In this document: positions 1 to 7,801 of the stretch, one piece after another | Position numbering within the stretch: position 1 is the first letter of the stretch | Layout: each line of letters opens with the position of its first letter | Assembly (NCBI GenBank): GCA_964617665.1 | Contig: CAZUAH010000249.1 | Location: 1 to 19,456 of the forward strand | Reading direction: 5' to 3' | Origin: JADHUC01 sp964617665 | GTDB taxonomy: Bacteria > Planctomycetota > Planctomycetia > Pirellulales > Pirellulaceae | DNA: 19,456 nucleotides | Notes under the pieces: generated by a model | Databases searched by the model: none | What the model was told of the DNA's origin: nothing | The model's input: only the letters and a program-made list of their open reading frames with translations | Position numbers and translations under genes: made by a program

Positions 1-9
1 TCCGAGCCG

Positions 10-1215
10 CTACTTCATGGCCACGCGCTCGCAGAGTGCGCCGCCGGAGGGGTCGCCTACGATCTCTTCTTTCTCGGGATCCCATTTCAATGGACGTTTG
101 AGCCAATAAGCGATGTTGCCCAGGTGGCAGACCGTGGTGGCGCGATGCGCGATCTCGATGTCGCGGAACGGCTTCTTCCGTGTGCGCACGCAATCAAGAA
201 AGTCGCCAAGGATACCACCAGTGCCGGCGTATCCTTCAATATCCACTGGACCCGTCACTTCGTGGCCTTTGCCCGGCAACTCGCCTTCGGTACCGCGGTA
301 AGTGATATTCTTGGTCCCACCGTGGTACATTCTCATTCCGTCGGCGTAGATGTAGGTCAGTCGTTCGACATCTTTTCCGTCAGGTGGAACGACCTCGACC
401 GGTCCCGTCTTGTGTACGCCCACTGCAAACGTCGCCGCACCAAACCGATGGGCGCCCCAGTCGGTCATGCCTCCGCCAGAATAGTCGCGGTAGGGCCGGA
501 AGCCGCCGCGGATCAGGTTGTGGTGGTACGGCCGCCAAGGTGCGGGGCCGATCCACATGTCCCAATCCAGACCGGGCGGCAATGGTTCCTCGGGCAAAAA
601 GCAGTCGCCTGAGGGACCGCCACAACTGACGAATACTTCTCGGATTTCCCCGGCCCCACCACCGCGGACCTGCCGAGGCAAGTCTCCGTAGTCGCCCAAC
701 ACTCGCTGAGAGCCGCCGGATACGACCCGGCCAAACCGACGAGCCGCATCGACCATCGCCCGCCCTTCGCCAATTGTCAGGCACTCGGGCTTCTCGCAAA
801 ACACGTCTTTGCCTTGTTTGCACGCCTCGATGACAATGATGGCATGCCAGTGGTCGGGCGTGCCGCACAAGATGGCATCGATGTCGTCGCAAACGAGCAG
901 TTCGCGAAAATCGTTGTACGCACGACAGTCCTGGTGGCCGTACCGGTTGTCGTTGTTCGACTTGGCACGCTCTCGATGCGCGGGCACCGGATCGCAGACG
1001 GCAACCATCTGCAACTCCTTACGACCGGCAAAGCCTCCCATGACGCCCGTGCCTCTTCCACCGCAACCGATGGTACCCATCACAATCCGTTCGTTCGCCG
1101 CCGTTCCGCCGTCGGCACCCAGCGCCGAGCCGGGAATGATCCAAGGCGCGGCAAAAGCCGCGGATGCCGTCCCGCGGAGAAAGCCGCGTCGACTGATACG
1201 CTTTGATATGCTCAT
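10..1215 (-). CDS. Tat-exported Gfo/Idh/MocA-family NAD(P)-dependent oxidoreductase
   Basis: The 401-residue protein starts with a twin-arginine signal (SRRGFLRG, residues 8-15) and a hydrophobic stretch to about residue 33, so it is probably exported folded with its cofactor. A Rossmann NAD(P)-binding loop GTIGCGGRGTG lies at residues 47-57. The Gfo/Idh/MocA signature CEKP is at 140-143; its lysine is the usual catalytic residue. GGGMTDWGAH at 247-256 is typical of the planctomycete branch, which is greatly expanded and thought to oxidise sugars or inositol-like polyols. The substrate cannot be read from sequence. The start is the ATG at 1213-1215, with GGAGG (1223-1227, minus strand) 7 nt upstream. 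The length is normal for the family and no active-site loss is visible. It stands alone, diverging from the SMR gene. Confidence 0.93.
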   Translation of the reverse strand: MSISKRISRRGFLRGTASAAFAAPWIIPGSALGADGGTAANERIVMGTIGCGGRGTGVMGGFAGRKELQMVAVCDPVPAHRERAKSNNDNRYGHQDCRAYNDFRELLVCDDIDAILCGTPDHWHAIIVIEACKQGKDVFCEKPECLTIGEGRAMVDAARRFGRVVSGGSQRVLGDYGDLPRQVRGGGAGEIREVFVSCGGPSGDCFLPEEPLPPGLDWDMWIGPAPWRPYHHNLIRGGFRPYRDYSGGGMTDWGAHRFGAATFAVGVHKTGPVEVVPPDGKDVERLTYIYADGMRMYHGGTKNITYRGTEGELPGKGHEVTGPVDIEGYAGTGGILGDFLDCVRTRKKPFRDIEIAHRATTVCHLGNIAYWLKRPLKWDPEKEEIVGDPSGGALCERVAMK

Positions 1216-1400
1216 GTCAGAACCTCCAACTGAGATGAGAAACCTTCAGAACCCATGCAATGTGAGAGACCTGCCAGCCCGCCTGCGGCGTTGGGAAGTC
1301 AATAGTGTAAAGCGTACAGTAACCAAACGCAGTGCTCAACGTGTTACCGGTCGAAGACTCCATCCGCGAATGAGATTCTGTATTCCGTGAGTCTTACACA

Positions 1401-1461
1401 TCTGGCCTTGTCATGATACAAATGGGCCAGACTGAGGAACTTCCCGAGGTAGTTCCTCAGT
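1401..1461 (+). promoter_or_regulatory. Tandem hairpins ahead of the SMR efflux gene
   Basis: Two inverted repeats abut. The first pairs TCTGGCC (1401-1407) with GGCCAGA (1425-1431) and continues inward with TTGT (1408-1411) and ACAA (1418-1421), leaving a 6-nt loop and a 3-nt bulge. The second pairs ACTGAGGAACT (1431-1441) perfectly with AGTTCCTCAGT (1451-1461); a CC/GG pair can add to it inside a T-T mismatch. The pair ends 51 nt before the SMR ATG. Because both flanking genes read away from this region it is not a terminator of either. It may be a structured 5' leader or a repressor operator. It lacks the ACGR loops of guanidine-II riboswitches. Confidence 0.55.
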
Positions 1462-1512
1462 ACCGAATTTGGCGACCACCATAATCGAATGAAACGTGTG
1501 GGGATCTAGAGC

Positions 1513-1836
1513 ATGAGTTGGGTGTATCTTGTTTTGGCCATCCTCTTTGAGGTAGGCGGCACAACGTCGATGAAACTGTCGGAGAACTTTACGAGGTGGA
1601 TACCGTCAGTGGCCATCTTCGTTTTGTACGGCCTGAGCCTTGTTGGCATGACCCTCGCATTGAAGCGAATCGAAATGAGTATAGTCTATGCCGTCTGGTC
1701 TGGCGTCGGGACGGCCCTCATTGCGGTCATCGGTGTTATGTACTTCAACGAGGAGATTGGCCTTATCAAGATCGTCTCACTAGCCTTGATAGTCGCTGGC
1801 GTTGTCGGTCTGAACCTGACCGGCGGCGGGCATTGA
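1513..1836 (+). CDS. Small multidrug resistance (SMR) family efflux protein, Qac/EmrE-like
   Basis: The 107-residue protein with four predicted membrane helices is the normal size for SMR transporters, which work as dual-topology dimers exchanging protons for cationic drugs or quaternary ammonium compounds. Glu13 sits in the EmrE Glu14 position and is the expected proton/substrate-binding residue. GTTSMK at 16-21 and YAVWSGVG at 59-66 (Trp62 equals EmrE Trp63) match the Qac-type pattern rather than the Gdx/SugE guanidinium-exporter pattern. GGGGA at 1500-1504 lies 8 nt before the ATG. A tandem hairpin precedes it, and the DUF4870 gene starts 44 nt after its stop, so the two are probably cotranscribed. 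The physiological substrate is unknown. Confidence 0.93.
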   Translation: MSWVYLVLAILFEVGGTTSMKLSENFTRWIPSVAIFVLYGLSLVGMTLALKRIEMSIVYAVWSGVGTALIAVIGVMYFNEEIGLIKIVSLALIVAGVVGLNLTGGGH

Positions 1837-1880
1837 GAAGCGGCGGTTGGCCTTCGGAAACAAGGGGAGAAACCGTTATC

Positions 1881-2432
1881 ATGGCGATTACCTTCGTATG
1901 TCCTCACTGTGGAAAGCAGACAGACGTCGCCGACCAGTACGCTGGCCAAACCGGACCATGCGCCAACTGCGGCCAGATGGTTACCGTGCCGTCAATCTAC
2001 GCAGGCCCACCCGGGGCACCGGCACCTTCGTCGGGGCCATATGACAGCGTTTACCCTAGCGCGAAACCGCAACCGGGCAAGCCGACCGGAGAAAGCGATG
2101 CCCGAAGCATGGCGATGCTGGCCCATCTATTGGGCGCCCTGTTTGGATTTGTGGGACCGTTGATCATCTGGCTTGTGAAGAAGGACGAGAGCCGATTTGT
2201 GGATGACCAAGGCAAAGAGGCGTTGAATTTCCAACTGACACTGCTGATCGCGTATCTCGTGTCCGCGATCCTCTATGTCGTCATCTCTTTTGTCACCTGT
2301 GGCATTGGCAGCTTCTTGCCATTGCCCTTGATCGTCACCATATTCCAACTGGTCTTCGGAATCATAGGCTCTGTGAAGGCCAACAACGGCGAGTACTACC
2401 GATACCCGTGCAACATCCGAATGATCCAATAG
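1881..2432 (+). CDS. Zinc-ribbon plus DUF4870-type membrane protein
   Basis: The 183-residue protein begins with a zinc ribbon, CPHC at 7-10 and CANC at 27-30, a knuckle seen at the N-terminus of many planctomycete proteins. A proline/glycine-rich linker (about 40-72) follows. The DUF4870/TIC20-like membrane domain has about three helices (residues 76-100, 115-140, 145-166) and the family's conserved region around SRFVDDQGKEALNFQ at 104-118. The function of the family is not established. The reading frame is open further upstream into the SMR gene. I choose the ATG at 1881 because AAGGGGAG (1862-1869) precedes it and the zinc ribbon starts there. It probably shares a transcript with the SMR gene. 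The 36-nt gap to the convergent gene contains no clear terminator. Confidence 0.85.
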   Translation: MAITFVCPHCGKQTDVADQYAGQTGPCANCGQMVTVPSIYAGPPGAPAPSSGPYDSVYPSAKPQPGKPTGESDARSMAMLAHLLGALFGFVGPLIIWLVKKDESRFVDDQGKEALNFQLTLLIAYLVSAILYVVISFVTCGIGSFLPLPLIVTIFQLVFGIIGSVKANNGEYYRYPCNIRMIQ

Positions 2433-2468
2433 TCGGGCTGGACACGGCATTCAAACCCGCGGAAGACA

Positions 2469-3761
2469 TCAGAGCTTCTTCTTGACCGCCGCACCGATTT
2501 CGTCCGCCTTCTCTCGATACGTCTCCCACATCGACCTCACGAAGTCGTTTGCCAACTGTTCTTCCTTCCACCAGCGGCCGACGTAGTCGAAGAAGGGCGG
2601 GTGATCCCAGCAGTCCACCATGCCAGTCAGCCGTGCGGCCAACGCTTGCCCGACCCACGTTGGTCCGTTCAACTTTCGGTAGCCTTCCGCCTTCCTCCCG
2701 TTGTTGCCCTTCTTATCGCCAAACGTCTCCCATATTTCTGGATCCGCCTCTTCGTGTCTGGCGTTTGGGTTGTTCAACGTGATAGTCCAGAGCGCCTTTT
2801 GCCCACGAAAGCCCTTGCCGAAATAGGTCTGCTGATCCTCCTGGAACGTAGCCCTTACGTTCATCATGCCTTCGTGGCCGAGCATCAAGCCGGCGAATAG
2901 AATGGGCCACTTCCGCCCCGAGTTGTGCCCGCCGTTCGCGATCCAGAGGTTGTCGTCCGATTTCACAATGCCGTAGTAGTCAATACCTTTCTGCACGAAC
3001 CGCAGCAATAGCGTCTCGGTATTGCAATCCGGATCATCCAGCAAAAGCATCAACCCCACATCAGAAACGATGTTAGTTATCTCCCTGCCGTAATCAGGCA
3101 TGTTCTCCAGCGGATGCATTTTGCGGTTGACCCACTGGCGCTGGTGGTCCAGCCAGATGCGTTCCAGAAACCGTTCGTACTGTTTCGCATCGGGGGCCGC
3201 CTCCGGCGTCTTGAGTCGCGGCAGCAAGTCACGCCTTAGCTGCGAAGCCGTGAACGTCTCTCGCCAAGTTCCCACATAAGCTGGACGAAAAGCGTCTCTT
3301 GGCGGTGGGGCGGCCACGCATGTCAATACGGCCGCCGTGCGCAACGGACCGCGGCAGTATTGCCCTCGCACGGTTTCCGGAGTCCTATCGCCAATCTTGT
3401 CAACGCTGACCGTGCTCACCAGAGCATCGCCCGGCTTGAGCAGACGAGGAAACTCAACTCGAAGAGATGCGTCAAAATGTGCCATGCGGCTGTCGTACCC
3501 CTGCTCGTCTCCGGCAGGCGGATTCACGACCGAACCGTGACGATCAGCGGTGGCGGTCGGCCCGACGCTGGTGACGGTCGCAGGCGCCACAACCCACCAA
3601 TCGCCGCTAACGAACCGACCCACCTCGGCTGGCCGGTCAAAGGTCCATGTGATGCCGTACTGCGAGACTGACTGCTCGGTCCGGGCAAGCGCCGCGTCGT
3701 CCTGACCGGAGATAGCAGCAACGAGAATCAGAGAGTGCAGTGCGACGAGTACTGTTTTCAT
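2469..3761 (-). CDS. Exported protein of unknown function, possible carbohydrate-active fold
   Basis: I do not recognise the family with confidence. The 430-residue product has a signal peptide (MKTVLVALHSLILVAAISGQ, residues 1-20). A beta-rich N-terminal region (about 35-160) contains GDWWVVAP at 53-60 and GYDSR at 88-92. The C-terminal half (about 190-430) is helical and tryptophan/tyrosine-rich, with LWIANGGHNSGRKWP at 272-286 and YRKLNGPTWVGQALAARL at 361-378. That pattern of aromatic and Gly/Asn-rich helix ends recalls alpha/alpha-toroid polysaccharide-active enzymes, but this is only an impression. A TTG 24 nt upstream is also in frame. The ATG at 3759-3761 is preferred because the signal peptide begins there and a GGGAG lies 10 nt upstream. 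It starts 7 nt after the stop of the HEAT-LRR-PDZ gene, so the two form an operon. Confidence 0.78.
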   Translation of the reverse strand: MKTVLVALHSLILVAAISGQDDAALARTEQSVSQYGITWTFDRPAEVGRFVSGDWWVVAPATVTSVGPTATADRHGSVVNPPAGDEQGYDSRMAHFDASLRVEFPRLLKPGDALVSTVSVDKIGDRTPETVRGQYCRGPLRTAAVLTCVAAPPPRDAFRPAYVGTWRETFTASQLRRDLLPRLKTPEAAPDAKQYERFLERIWLDHQRQWVNRKMHPLENMPDYGREITNIVSDVGLMLLLDDPDCNTETLLLRFVQKGIDYYGIVKSDDNLWIANGGHNSGRKWPILFAGLMLGHEGMMNVRATFQEDQQTYFGKGFRGQKALWTITLNNPNARHEEADPEIWETFGDKKGNNGRKAEGYRKLNGPTWVGQALAARLTGMVDCWDHPPFFDYVGRWWKEEQLANDFVRSMWETYREKADEIGAAVKKKL

Positions 3762-3768
3762 TTTCCGT

Positions 3769-4905
3769 TCACTCCCATTCGCCAAGCGTTATTGTCTTGG
3801 TCAGTTTCTGTTCGTTGCGGAGAATCTTCATGGTGACCTTGTCACCCGGCACGTTCTTCGCAATCAACGCTGTCAAGCTCTCGAAATTGCCAACTCTCTC
3901 GCCCTCGTATTCGTATATCACGTCCTTCGGCATCAGGCCTACTTTCTGCGCGGCGCCGTTCAGAGTCACTTTGTAGATGACACACTGTGGATGATCTTCG
4001 AGGCAAGCGACTCCCAAGAAAGCGCCGCGCCGATAATCCACCTCGGTTACCGTGAACGCCTCGTCCAGTTTGTCAGCTCCGGTCGAGGTTATCTGGCATC
4101 CGTAGATCTTTATCTTCTCGAAGTCCTGAAACTCCTTCAGCGTCTGAAGGGACTCGTCGGTAATGGGCAGGTACATCAATGCAAGCGTTCTCAATTCTTT
4201 CATCCCGGCGAGATGTCTGATGCCCGCATCCGTGACCTCCGCTCGCTTTATCGTCAGCGTATCCAGGCCCGTGACCTTTGGAACGTGTTTCAGCCATTCG
4301 TCATTGACACGCGGTCCGTGGATCATCAATTCATCCACATCTCGCAGCCATCCCAGTCGCGTCAAGTCCTTATCCTCGCCCCGCCATTTCTCGCCGATTT
4401 CTATTAAACGTCGTTGGACCACCGGAAGCCCGAATTGCGTGGAGACGGTCCCAACCGTGGCACCCAATCGCTTCAATTCCTCCAGGGCCCGGTCATGCCG
4501 GATCGCGTTCAGTTTCGCAAGTGTGGCCGCCGCGCGACGCCCCGTGGCAGTGCCGCGCGACTCGGCCAGCTTCTTCAACGCACCGTGGGCGGCTTCCTCG
4601 GTGTCCGCGTCAACGCTCAACGCCAATTCCTGAAGGATATACATCCCCCGCGTCGTGACTTCCAGATTGTTACTGGCCGCAGCCTCAGCGACGGGGCCAA
4701 CGGCAACCGCTCCGGCGTCAATGAGTTTCTCGGTGGCTACTTCGCGATCATAGAACCGTTCTGAATCCAGATCCGCTACCCACTTCTTAACCCGCTCTGT
4801 GGAGATGGCAGCTTCGACCTTTCGGTCTGGCGGCAGAGGCTTCTCCGCAGCCGGCACGGCTGCACAGACTGCCATGAGGAGGGTCGCAGCAACGCGTTTA
4901 AGCAT
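3769..4905 (-). CDS. Secreted HEAT-like / leucine-rich repeat / PDZ domain protein
   Basis: The 378-residue product starts with a signal peptide (residues 1-20, cleavage near AVPAAEK). Next come helical HEAT-like repeats (about 40-145, with the planctomycete-style phrase SERFYDREVATEKLIDAG), a short leucine-rich repeat block (about 185-285, including VTGLDTLTIKRAEVTDAGIR) and a C-terminal PDZ domain (about 293-378; GAAQKVGLMPKDVIYEYEGE is its core). No catalytic domain is present, so it is probably a periplasmic scaffold or binding protein; the partner is unknown. The frame is open 174 nt further upstream. The ATG at 4903-4905 is chosen because GGGAGT (4911-4916, minus strand) sits 5 nt before it and the signal peptide starts there. 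It diverges from the duplicated membrane protein and leads a two-gene operon. Confidence 0.85.
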   Translation of the reverse strand: MLKRVAATLLMAVCAAVPAAEKPLPPDRKVEAAISTERVKKWVADLDSERFYDREVATEKLIDAGAVAVGPVAEAAASNNLEVTTRGMYILQELALSVDADTEEAAHGALKKLAESRGTATGRRAAATLAKLNAIRHDRALEELKRLGATVGTVSTQFGLPVVQRRLIEIGEKWRGEDKDLTRLGWLRDVDELMIHGPRVNDEWLKHVPKVTGLDTLTIKRAEVTDAGIRHLAGMKELRTLALMYLPITDESLQTLKEFQDFEKIKIYGCQITSTGADKLDEAFTVTEVDYRRGAFLGVACLEDHPQCVIYKVTLNGAAQKVGLMPKDVIYEYEGERVGNFESLTALIAKNVPGDKVTMKILRNEQKLTKTITLGEWE

Positions 4906-4991
4906 ATTGGACTCCCATGAGTGATGCGGAACTTGGCATGCCATTGTAGGCCCCTGCCCGCTCTGGGACGAATCTGATAGATTCTCGGGTT

Positions 4992-5019
4992 TTGACGCAA
5001 GTCTATTGTATATCATATT
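4992..5019 (+). promoter_or_regulatory. Candidate sigma70-type promoter for the duplicated membrane protein
   Basis: TTGACG at 4992-4997 (5 of 6 to the -35 consensus) is followed after 16 nt by CATATT at 5014-5019 (4 of 6 to the -10 consensus), about 33 nt ahead of the ATG at 5052. A small perfect inverted repeat, GAATCT-gat-AGATTC (4970-4984), lies just upstream and could be an operator. This rests on motif matching only. Confidence 0.35.
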
Positions 5020-5030
5020 TCTCGTCTCAT

Positions 5031-5047
5031 AGGCGATGGAGTCGCCT
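5031..5047 (+). promoter_or_regulatory. Hairpin presenting the Shine-Dalgarno in its loop
   Basis: AGGCGA (5031-5036) pairs perfectly with TCGCCT (5042-5047), leaving the 5-nt loop TGGAG, which contains the only ribosome-binding sequence (GGAG, 5038-5041) ahead of the ATG at 5052. Such a structure may display or tune the site. The stem is short, so this may be chance. Confidence 0.35.
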
Positions 5048-5051
5048 TGGC

Positions 5052-6449
5052 ATGCGTAGCCTGATTCTCGTGTTGCCATTTGTCGCGCTCGCCCTCCTTA
5101 GTTGGGGGGTGTACGGTCCGGTGCTGCACCAGGGCCAGCACCAAATGGGTACCCCGCTGGAGCCCAGCAGCCTTCGCCCATTCATCTGCGTCGGTCTTGC
5201 GTATTTTCTGATCGGCGTCCTCGCACCCGCGTTTGTACTGCGCACCAAGGGCGAGACTGGCCGCTGGACTATGCCGGGATTCGTGTGGTCGTTTGCCGCT
5301 GGCGCTGCCGGAGCCATCGGCGCGCTGGGGATCATCCTTGCGTTCAAATTTCGTGGCAGCCCCGTCTATGTGATGCCCCTTGTTTTCGGATTGGCGCCCG
5401 TCGTCAACACGCTGGTCACCATGCTAATGGCACGGACCTTTCGACAGGCTGGTGTCTTGTTCCTGGTTGGCATTGTCGCAGTTGCTGTCGGCGGTTCCGG
5501 CGTACTGCTGTTCAAGCCGAGTGCAAAAAATATCGAGGTGACCGAGAGATCGGACGGTTCGATCAAGGTGACCTTCAAGCAACTGGTCCGAAGCGAAAGT
5601 GGGATCAGTGAGTGGAAGACAACCGAGTGGAGTGCAGCCAACGCGACTGAATTGAGCACAAAATCCGATTTGCAGAAAGCCTACAAACTCTACCTGAAGA
5701 AGCAACGTTTGACGCTGCCTCAGTGGGCGAAGATCCTGGCCTCGATTCTATTTACGGCATTATGCTGGGGCAGCTATGGTCCGATTCTGCATAAGGGCCA
5801 AATGAAGATGCAAGGCAGTCGTTTGCGCCCCTTCCTGTGCGTCGGCTTGGCATATTTCGTCATTGCGGTACTTGCGCCGATTCCACTGGTACAGGTATTT
5901 GACGAATCGGGCGGTTGGACGTTGGGCGGTTCATTTTGGTCGTTGGCCGCCGGAGCCGCTGGCGCAATCGGGGCCCTGGGCATCATCATGGCATTCAACT
6001 TCGGCGGCAAACCAATCTACGTTATGCCGCTGGTTTTCGGTGGCGCTCCCGTAATCAACACGATGACCACGGCTTTCGCGGAAGGAACTATAGGCGAAGT
6101 GAGTATGATGTTCTACGTGTGCTTGGCGCTAGTCATCATTGGCGCCGTCATGGTATTGGTGTTTGCCCCCAGGAAACGCGCCGCAAAGACTCAGGATCCC
6201 GCAGACGCTGCGGGAGATGCAGCTACGACCGGTGAAGCTCCAACGGCGGATAGTGAGCCACCGACCGAAAACGGTAAGACATCTTCACCGGACAGTTCGG
6301 GGCAACCGCTCGATGGAAGCGAGGTAATGCCGGATTATGACAGCTCGACGGACGACAGTTCGGTAAAGACCGCGCCAGACTCCCACGACGAATGCGACGA
6401 AGATACTCACGATCCGGAAGAAGACACCTACGACCAGCGACCTCATTGA
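5052..6449 (+). CDS. Internally duplicated multi-pass membrane protein, DMT/GRP-like, with acidic tail
   Basis: The 465-residue protein consists of two similar membrane halves, about residues 5-155 and 227-373, each with about five hydrophobic helices. Paired landmarks include SWGVYGPVLHQGQ (17-29) against CWGSYGPILHKGQ (238-250), LRPFICVGLAYFLIGVLAP (41-59) against LRPFLCVGLAYFVIAVLAP (258-276), and AAGAAGAIGALGII against the same string in the second half. The ten-helix two-repeat layout and the WGSYGP motif suggest a drug/metabolite transporter-type carrier, possibly near the GRP sugar-porter group. The substrate is unknown. A hydrophilic linker (about 156-226) separates the halves and an Asp/Glu/Ser-rich tail covers about 374-465. 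An in-frame TTG at 4992 is possible, but the ATG at 5052 has GGAG 10 nt upstream and begins the first helix. Confidence 0.82.
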   Translation: MRSLILVLPFVALALLSWGVYGPVLHQGQHQMGTPLEPSSLRPFICVGLAYFLIGVLAPAFVLRTKGETGRWTMPGFVWSFAAGAAGAIGALGIILAFKFRGSPVYVMPLVFGLAPVVNTLVTMLMARTFRQAGVLFLVGIVAVAVGGSGVLLFKPSAKNIEVTERSDGSIKVTFKQLVRSESGISEWKTTEWSAANATELSTKSDLQKAYKLYLKKQRLTLPQWAKILASILFTALCWGSYGPILHKGQMKMQGSRLRPFLCVGLAYFVIAVLAPIPLVQVFDESGGWTLGGSFWSLAAGAAGAIGALGIIMAFNFGGKPIYVMPLVFGGAPVINTMTTAFAEGTIGEVSMMFYVCLALVIIGAVMVLVFAPRKRAAKTQDPADAAGDAATTGEAPTADSEPPTENGKTSSPDSSGQPLDGSEVMPDYDSSTDDSSVKTAPDSHDECDEDTHDPEEDTYDQRPH

Positions 6450-6529
6450 GACGCGGCCTGCTAGCACTCGCGGTCCAGCTGCTTGACCATTTGCCGGCCC
6501 TCTCTATGATTCTTATGAGACGCCCACCA

Positions 6530-6545
6530 CAGGCTACCCAGCCTG
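6530..6545 (+). repeat. Short hairpin in the 210-nt gap after the duplicated membrane protein
   Basis: CAGGCT (6530-6535) and AGCCTG (6540-6545) form a perfect 6-bp stem with a 4-nt loop, about 80 nt downstream of the preceding stop codon. No T-run follows, so it is at best a weak termination or mRNA-end structure. The rest of the 6450-6659 gap shows nothing I can name. Confidence 0.3.
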
Positions 6546-6659
6546 CTTCCATCTGATGTAGTGGCGTTAGCAGTTGACTGAAGCAAGCCCTACTGGATGC
6601 GGGCGTGTGAAGTCGCACAGGCGGGATGCCGGTGCCATCGTTGACGGAGTGACATATTG

Positions 6660-7763
6660 ATGGACCGGGTTCCTACAACTGTCTGCGCCTCCTCTTCACC
6701 CTCCCCGCCTCAATCCTCCGAGTCGAGCGTTTCTATTTACGTTGGACTTGTGGGCTTATTCTGTGCCAGCCTGGTGGTTCAGACGGCAAACGCCTCGCCA
6801 CCACGGGTAGCTTTTGACATCGACCCACTAGTCGCCTGTCGGGATGTGACGCCGCCCGAATTCGCAAAGGCGAATCCTGACGAGAGGCTGGTACAGGCGG
6901 ATATCCAAGTGTCTTCGCTGATCCGCAACGGAGGCGAGGGCGACTTGATTCAGTATTTCTACCGTGTTGAGAGTCCCGATGGCACCGTTCGAATCGCAGA
7001 CTACTCGCCAAAAACGACGTTGGCCAGCGACATTGCAGGAAACATCAGCATCGAGAAAAAGAAAGAGAAGACGAACCATGTCGGCTTGGCTTTGACTGGT
7101 CCGATCGACTGGCCCGTCAGAGCAACAGGTTCTGGCGATCTTGGCAGCAAGTCTCACAACATCGAACGATACGAATTGCTGCCGCAGCAATTTGCCGTAG
7201 CCGCCAGCGGAACCATCCGTCGTGGCCACGGCGTGTATTTCAAGCTGAAGCCGTCACGCAGTACGACTCTGGAAGGCTCCAAGCAATTCACCTTGGTCTT
7301 CCGCGTGCCGAAAGAGTGGCGAGGCGACTACGTCCACCTTTCTTGCACCGCCGTTGGGCTTCGTCGCGGCGTGGTCGCGCCGTTAGACGAACGGACGATC
7401 TGCGGTGCCCGCCGATTCGTGGTTGCGCTTTACGCGGACGGTGATGCCTCGGCTAAATCAGCAGCCGAGCGCCTGGCTCGTGCGGAAATAGGCCTGCTCA
7501 AGTCGGTTCACGAAAACCGGCGAGCGATCGAGAAGCGGTTTTACCCCACGTTCGCACATAAAGTCGGGGCGATGCTGGAAGTGATCAAGCCGCCAGTGCC
7601 TAACGATTGGGCTCAGCGGCTGATCTATGGCACTCAGCAAACAGGAATTGCCGAAATCGCAAAGCGGTTGCCCACGGACGTCCGGGAAGCCGTGGACGAG
7701 TACGCTGTCGCGAAACGCGAACTATTTCAAATGGGAATGCCAGAAGCGTCCGAAGTGCAATAG
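6660..7763 (+). CDS. Exported protein of unknown function
   Basis: I do not recognise this 367-residue product. A Ser/Pro-rich N-terminus leads into a hydrophobic segment (about 24-44) ending in QTANASPP, consistent with a signal peptide with a long n-region or an N-terminal anchor. Residues 47-260 look beta-rich, with an N-terminal strand RVAFDIDPLVACRDVTPPEF (49-68). The C-terminal part (about 263-360) is helical and charged and may be coiled. No catalytic motif stands out. ATG at 6660 follows GGAG (6646-6649) by 10 nt; the TTG immediately before it is an alternative of no consequence. The asnS gene follows 103 nt after the stop, separated by two hairpins. The two may be cotranscribed, but no functional link is evident. 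Confidence 0.75.
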   Translation: MDRVPTTVCASSSPSPPQSSESSVSIYVGLVGLFCASLVVQTANASPPRVAFDIDPLVACRDVTPPEFAKANPDERLVQADIQVSSLIRNGGEGDLIQYFYRVESPDGTVRIADYSPKTTLASDIAGNISIEKKKEKTNHVGLALTGPIDWPVRATGSGDLGSKSHNIERYELLPQQFAVAASGTIRRGHGVYFKLKPSRSTTLEGSKQFTLVFRVPKEWRGDYVHLSCTAVGLRRGVVAPLDERTICGARRFVVALYADGDASAKSAAERLARAEIGLLKSVHENRRAIEKRFYPTFAHKVGAMLEVIKPPVPNDWAQRLIYGTQQTGIAEIAKRLPTDVREAVDEYAVAKRELFQMGMPEASEVQ

Positions 7764-7765
7764 AA

Positions 7766-7785
7766 TAGTCGCGGGAAAGCGACTA
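7766..7785 (+). repeat. Hairpin directly after the stop of the unknown exported gene
   Basis: TAGTCGC (7766-7772) and GCGACTA (7779-7785) form a perfect 7-bp stem with a GGGAAA loop, beginning 3 nt after the stop codon at 7761-7763. No T-run follows. It could stabilise an mRNA end or be part of the structured asnS leader. Confidence 0.45.
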
Positions 7786-7801
7786 CGATATGCCATCTGT
7801 C

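Noticed and set aside
1401..1461. Guanidine-II (mini-ykkC) riboswitch ahead of the SMR gene
   Set aside because: Two tandem hairpins are present, but the loops (CATGAT and CGA) are not the ACGR type, and the protein matches Qac-type rather than guanidinium-exporting SMR proteins.
1596..1880. Upstream extension of the zinc-ribbon/DUF4870 frame into the SMR gene (95 extra codons)
   Set aside because: It overlaps a certain gene in another frame, reads as non-protein-like sequence, and the ATG at 1881 has a ribosome-binding site and starts the zinc ribbon.
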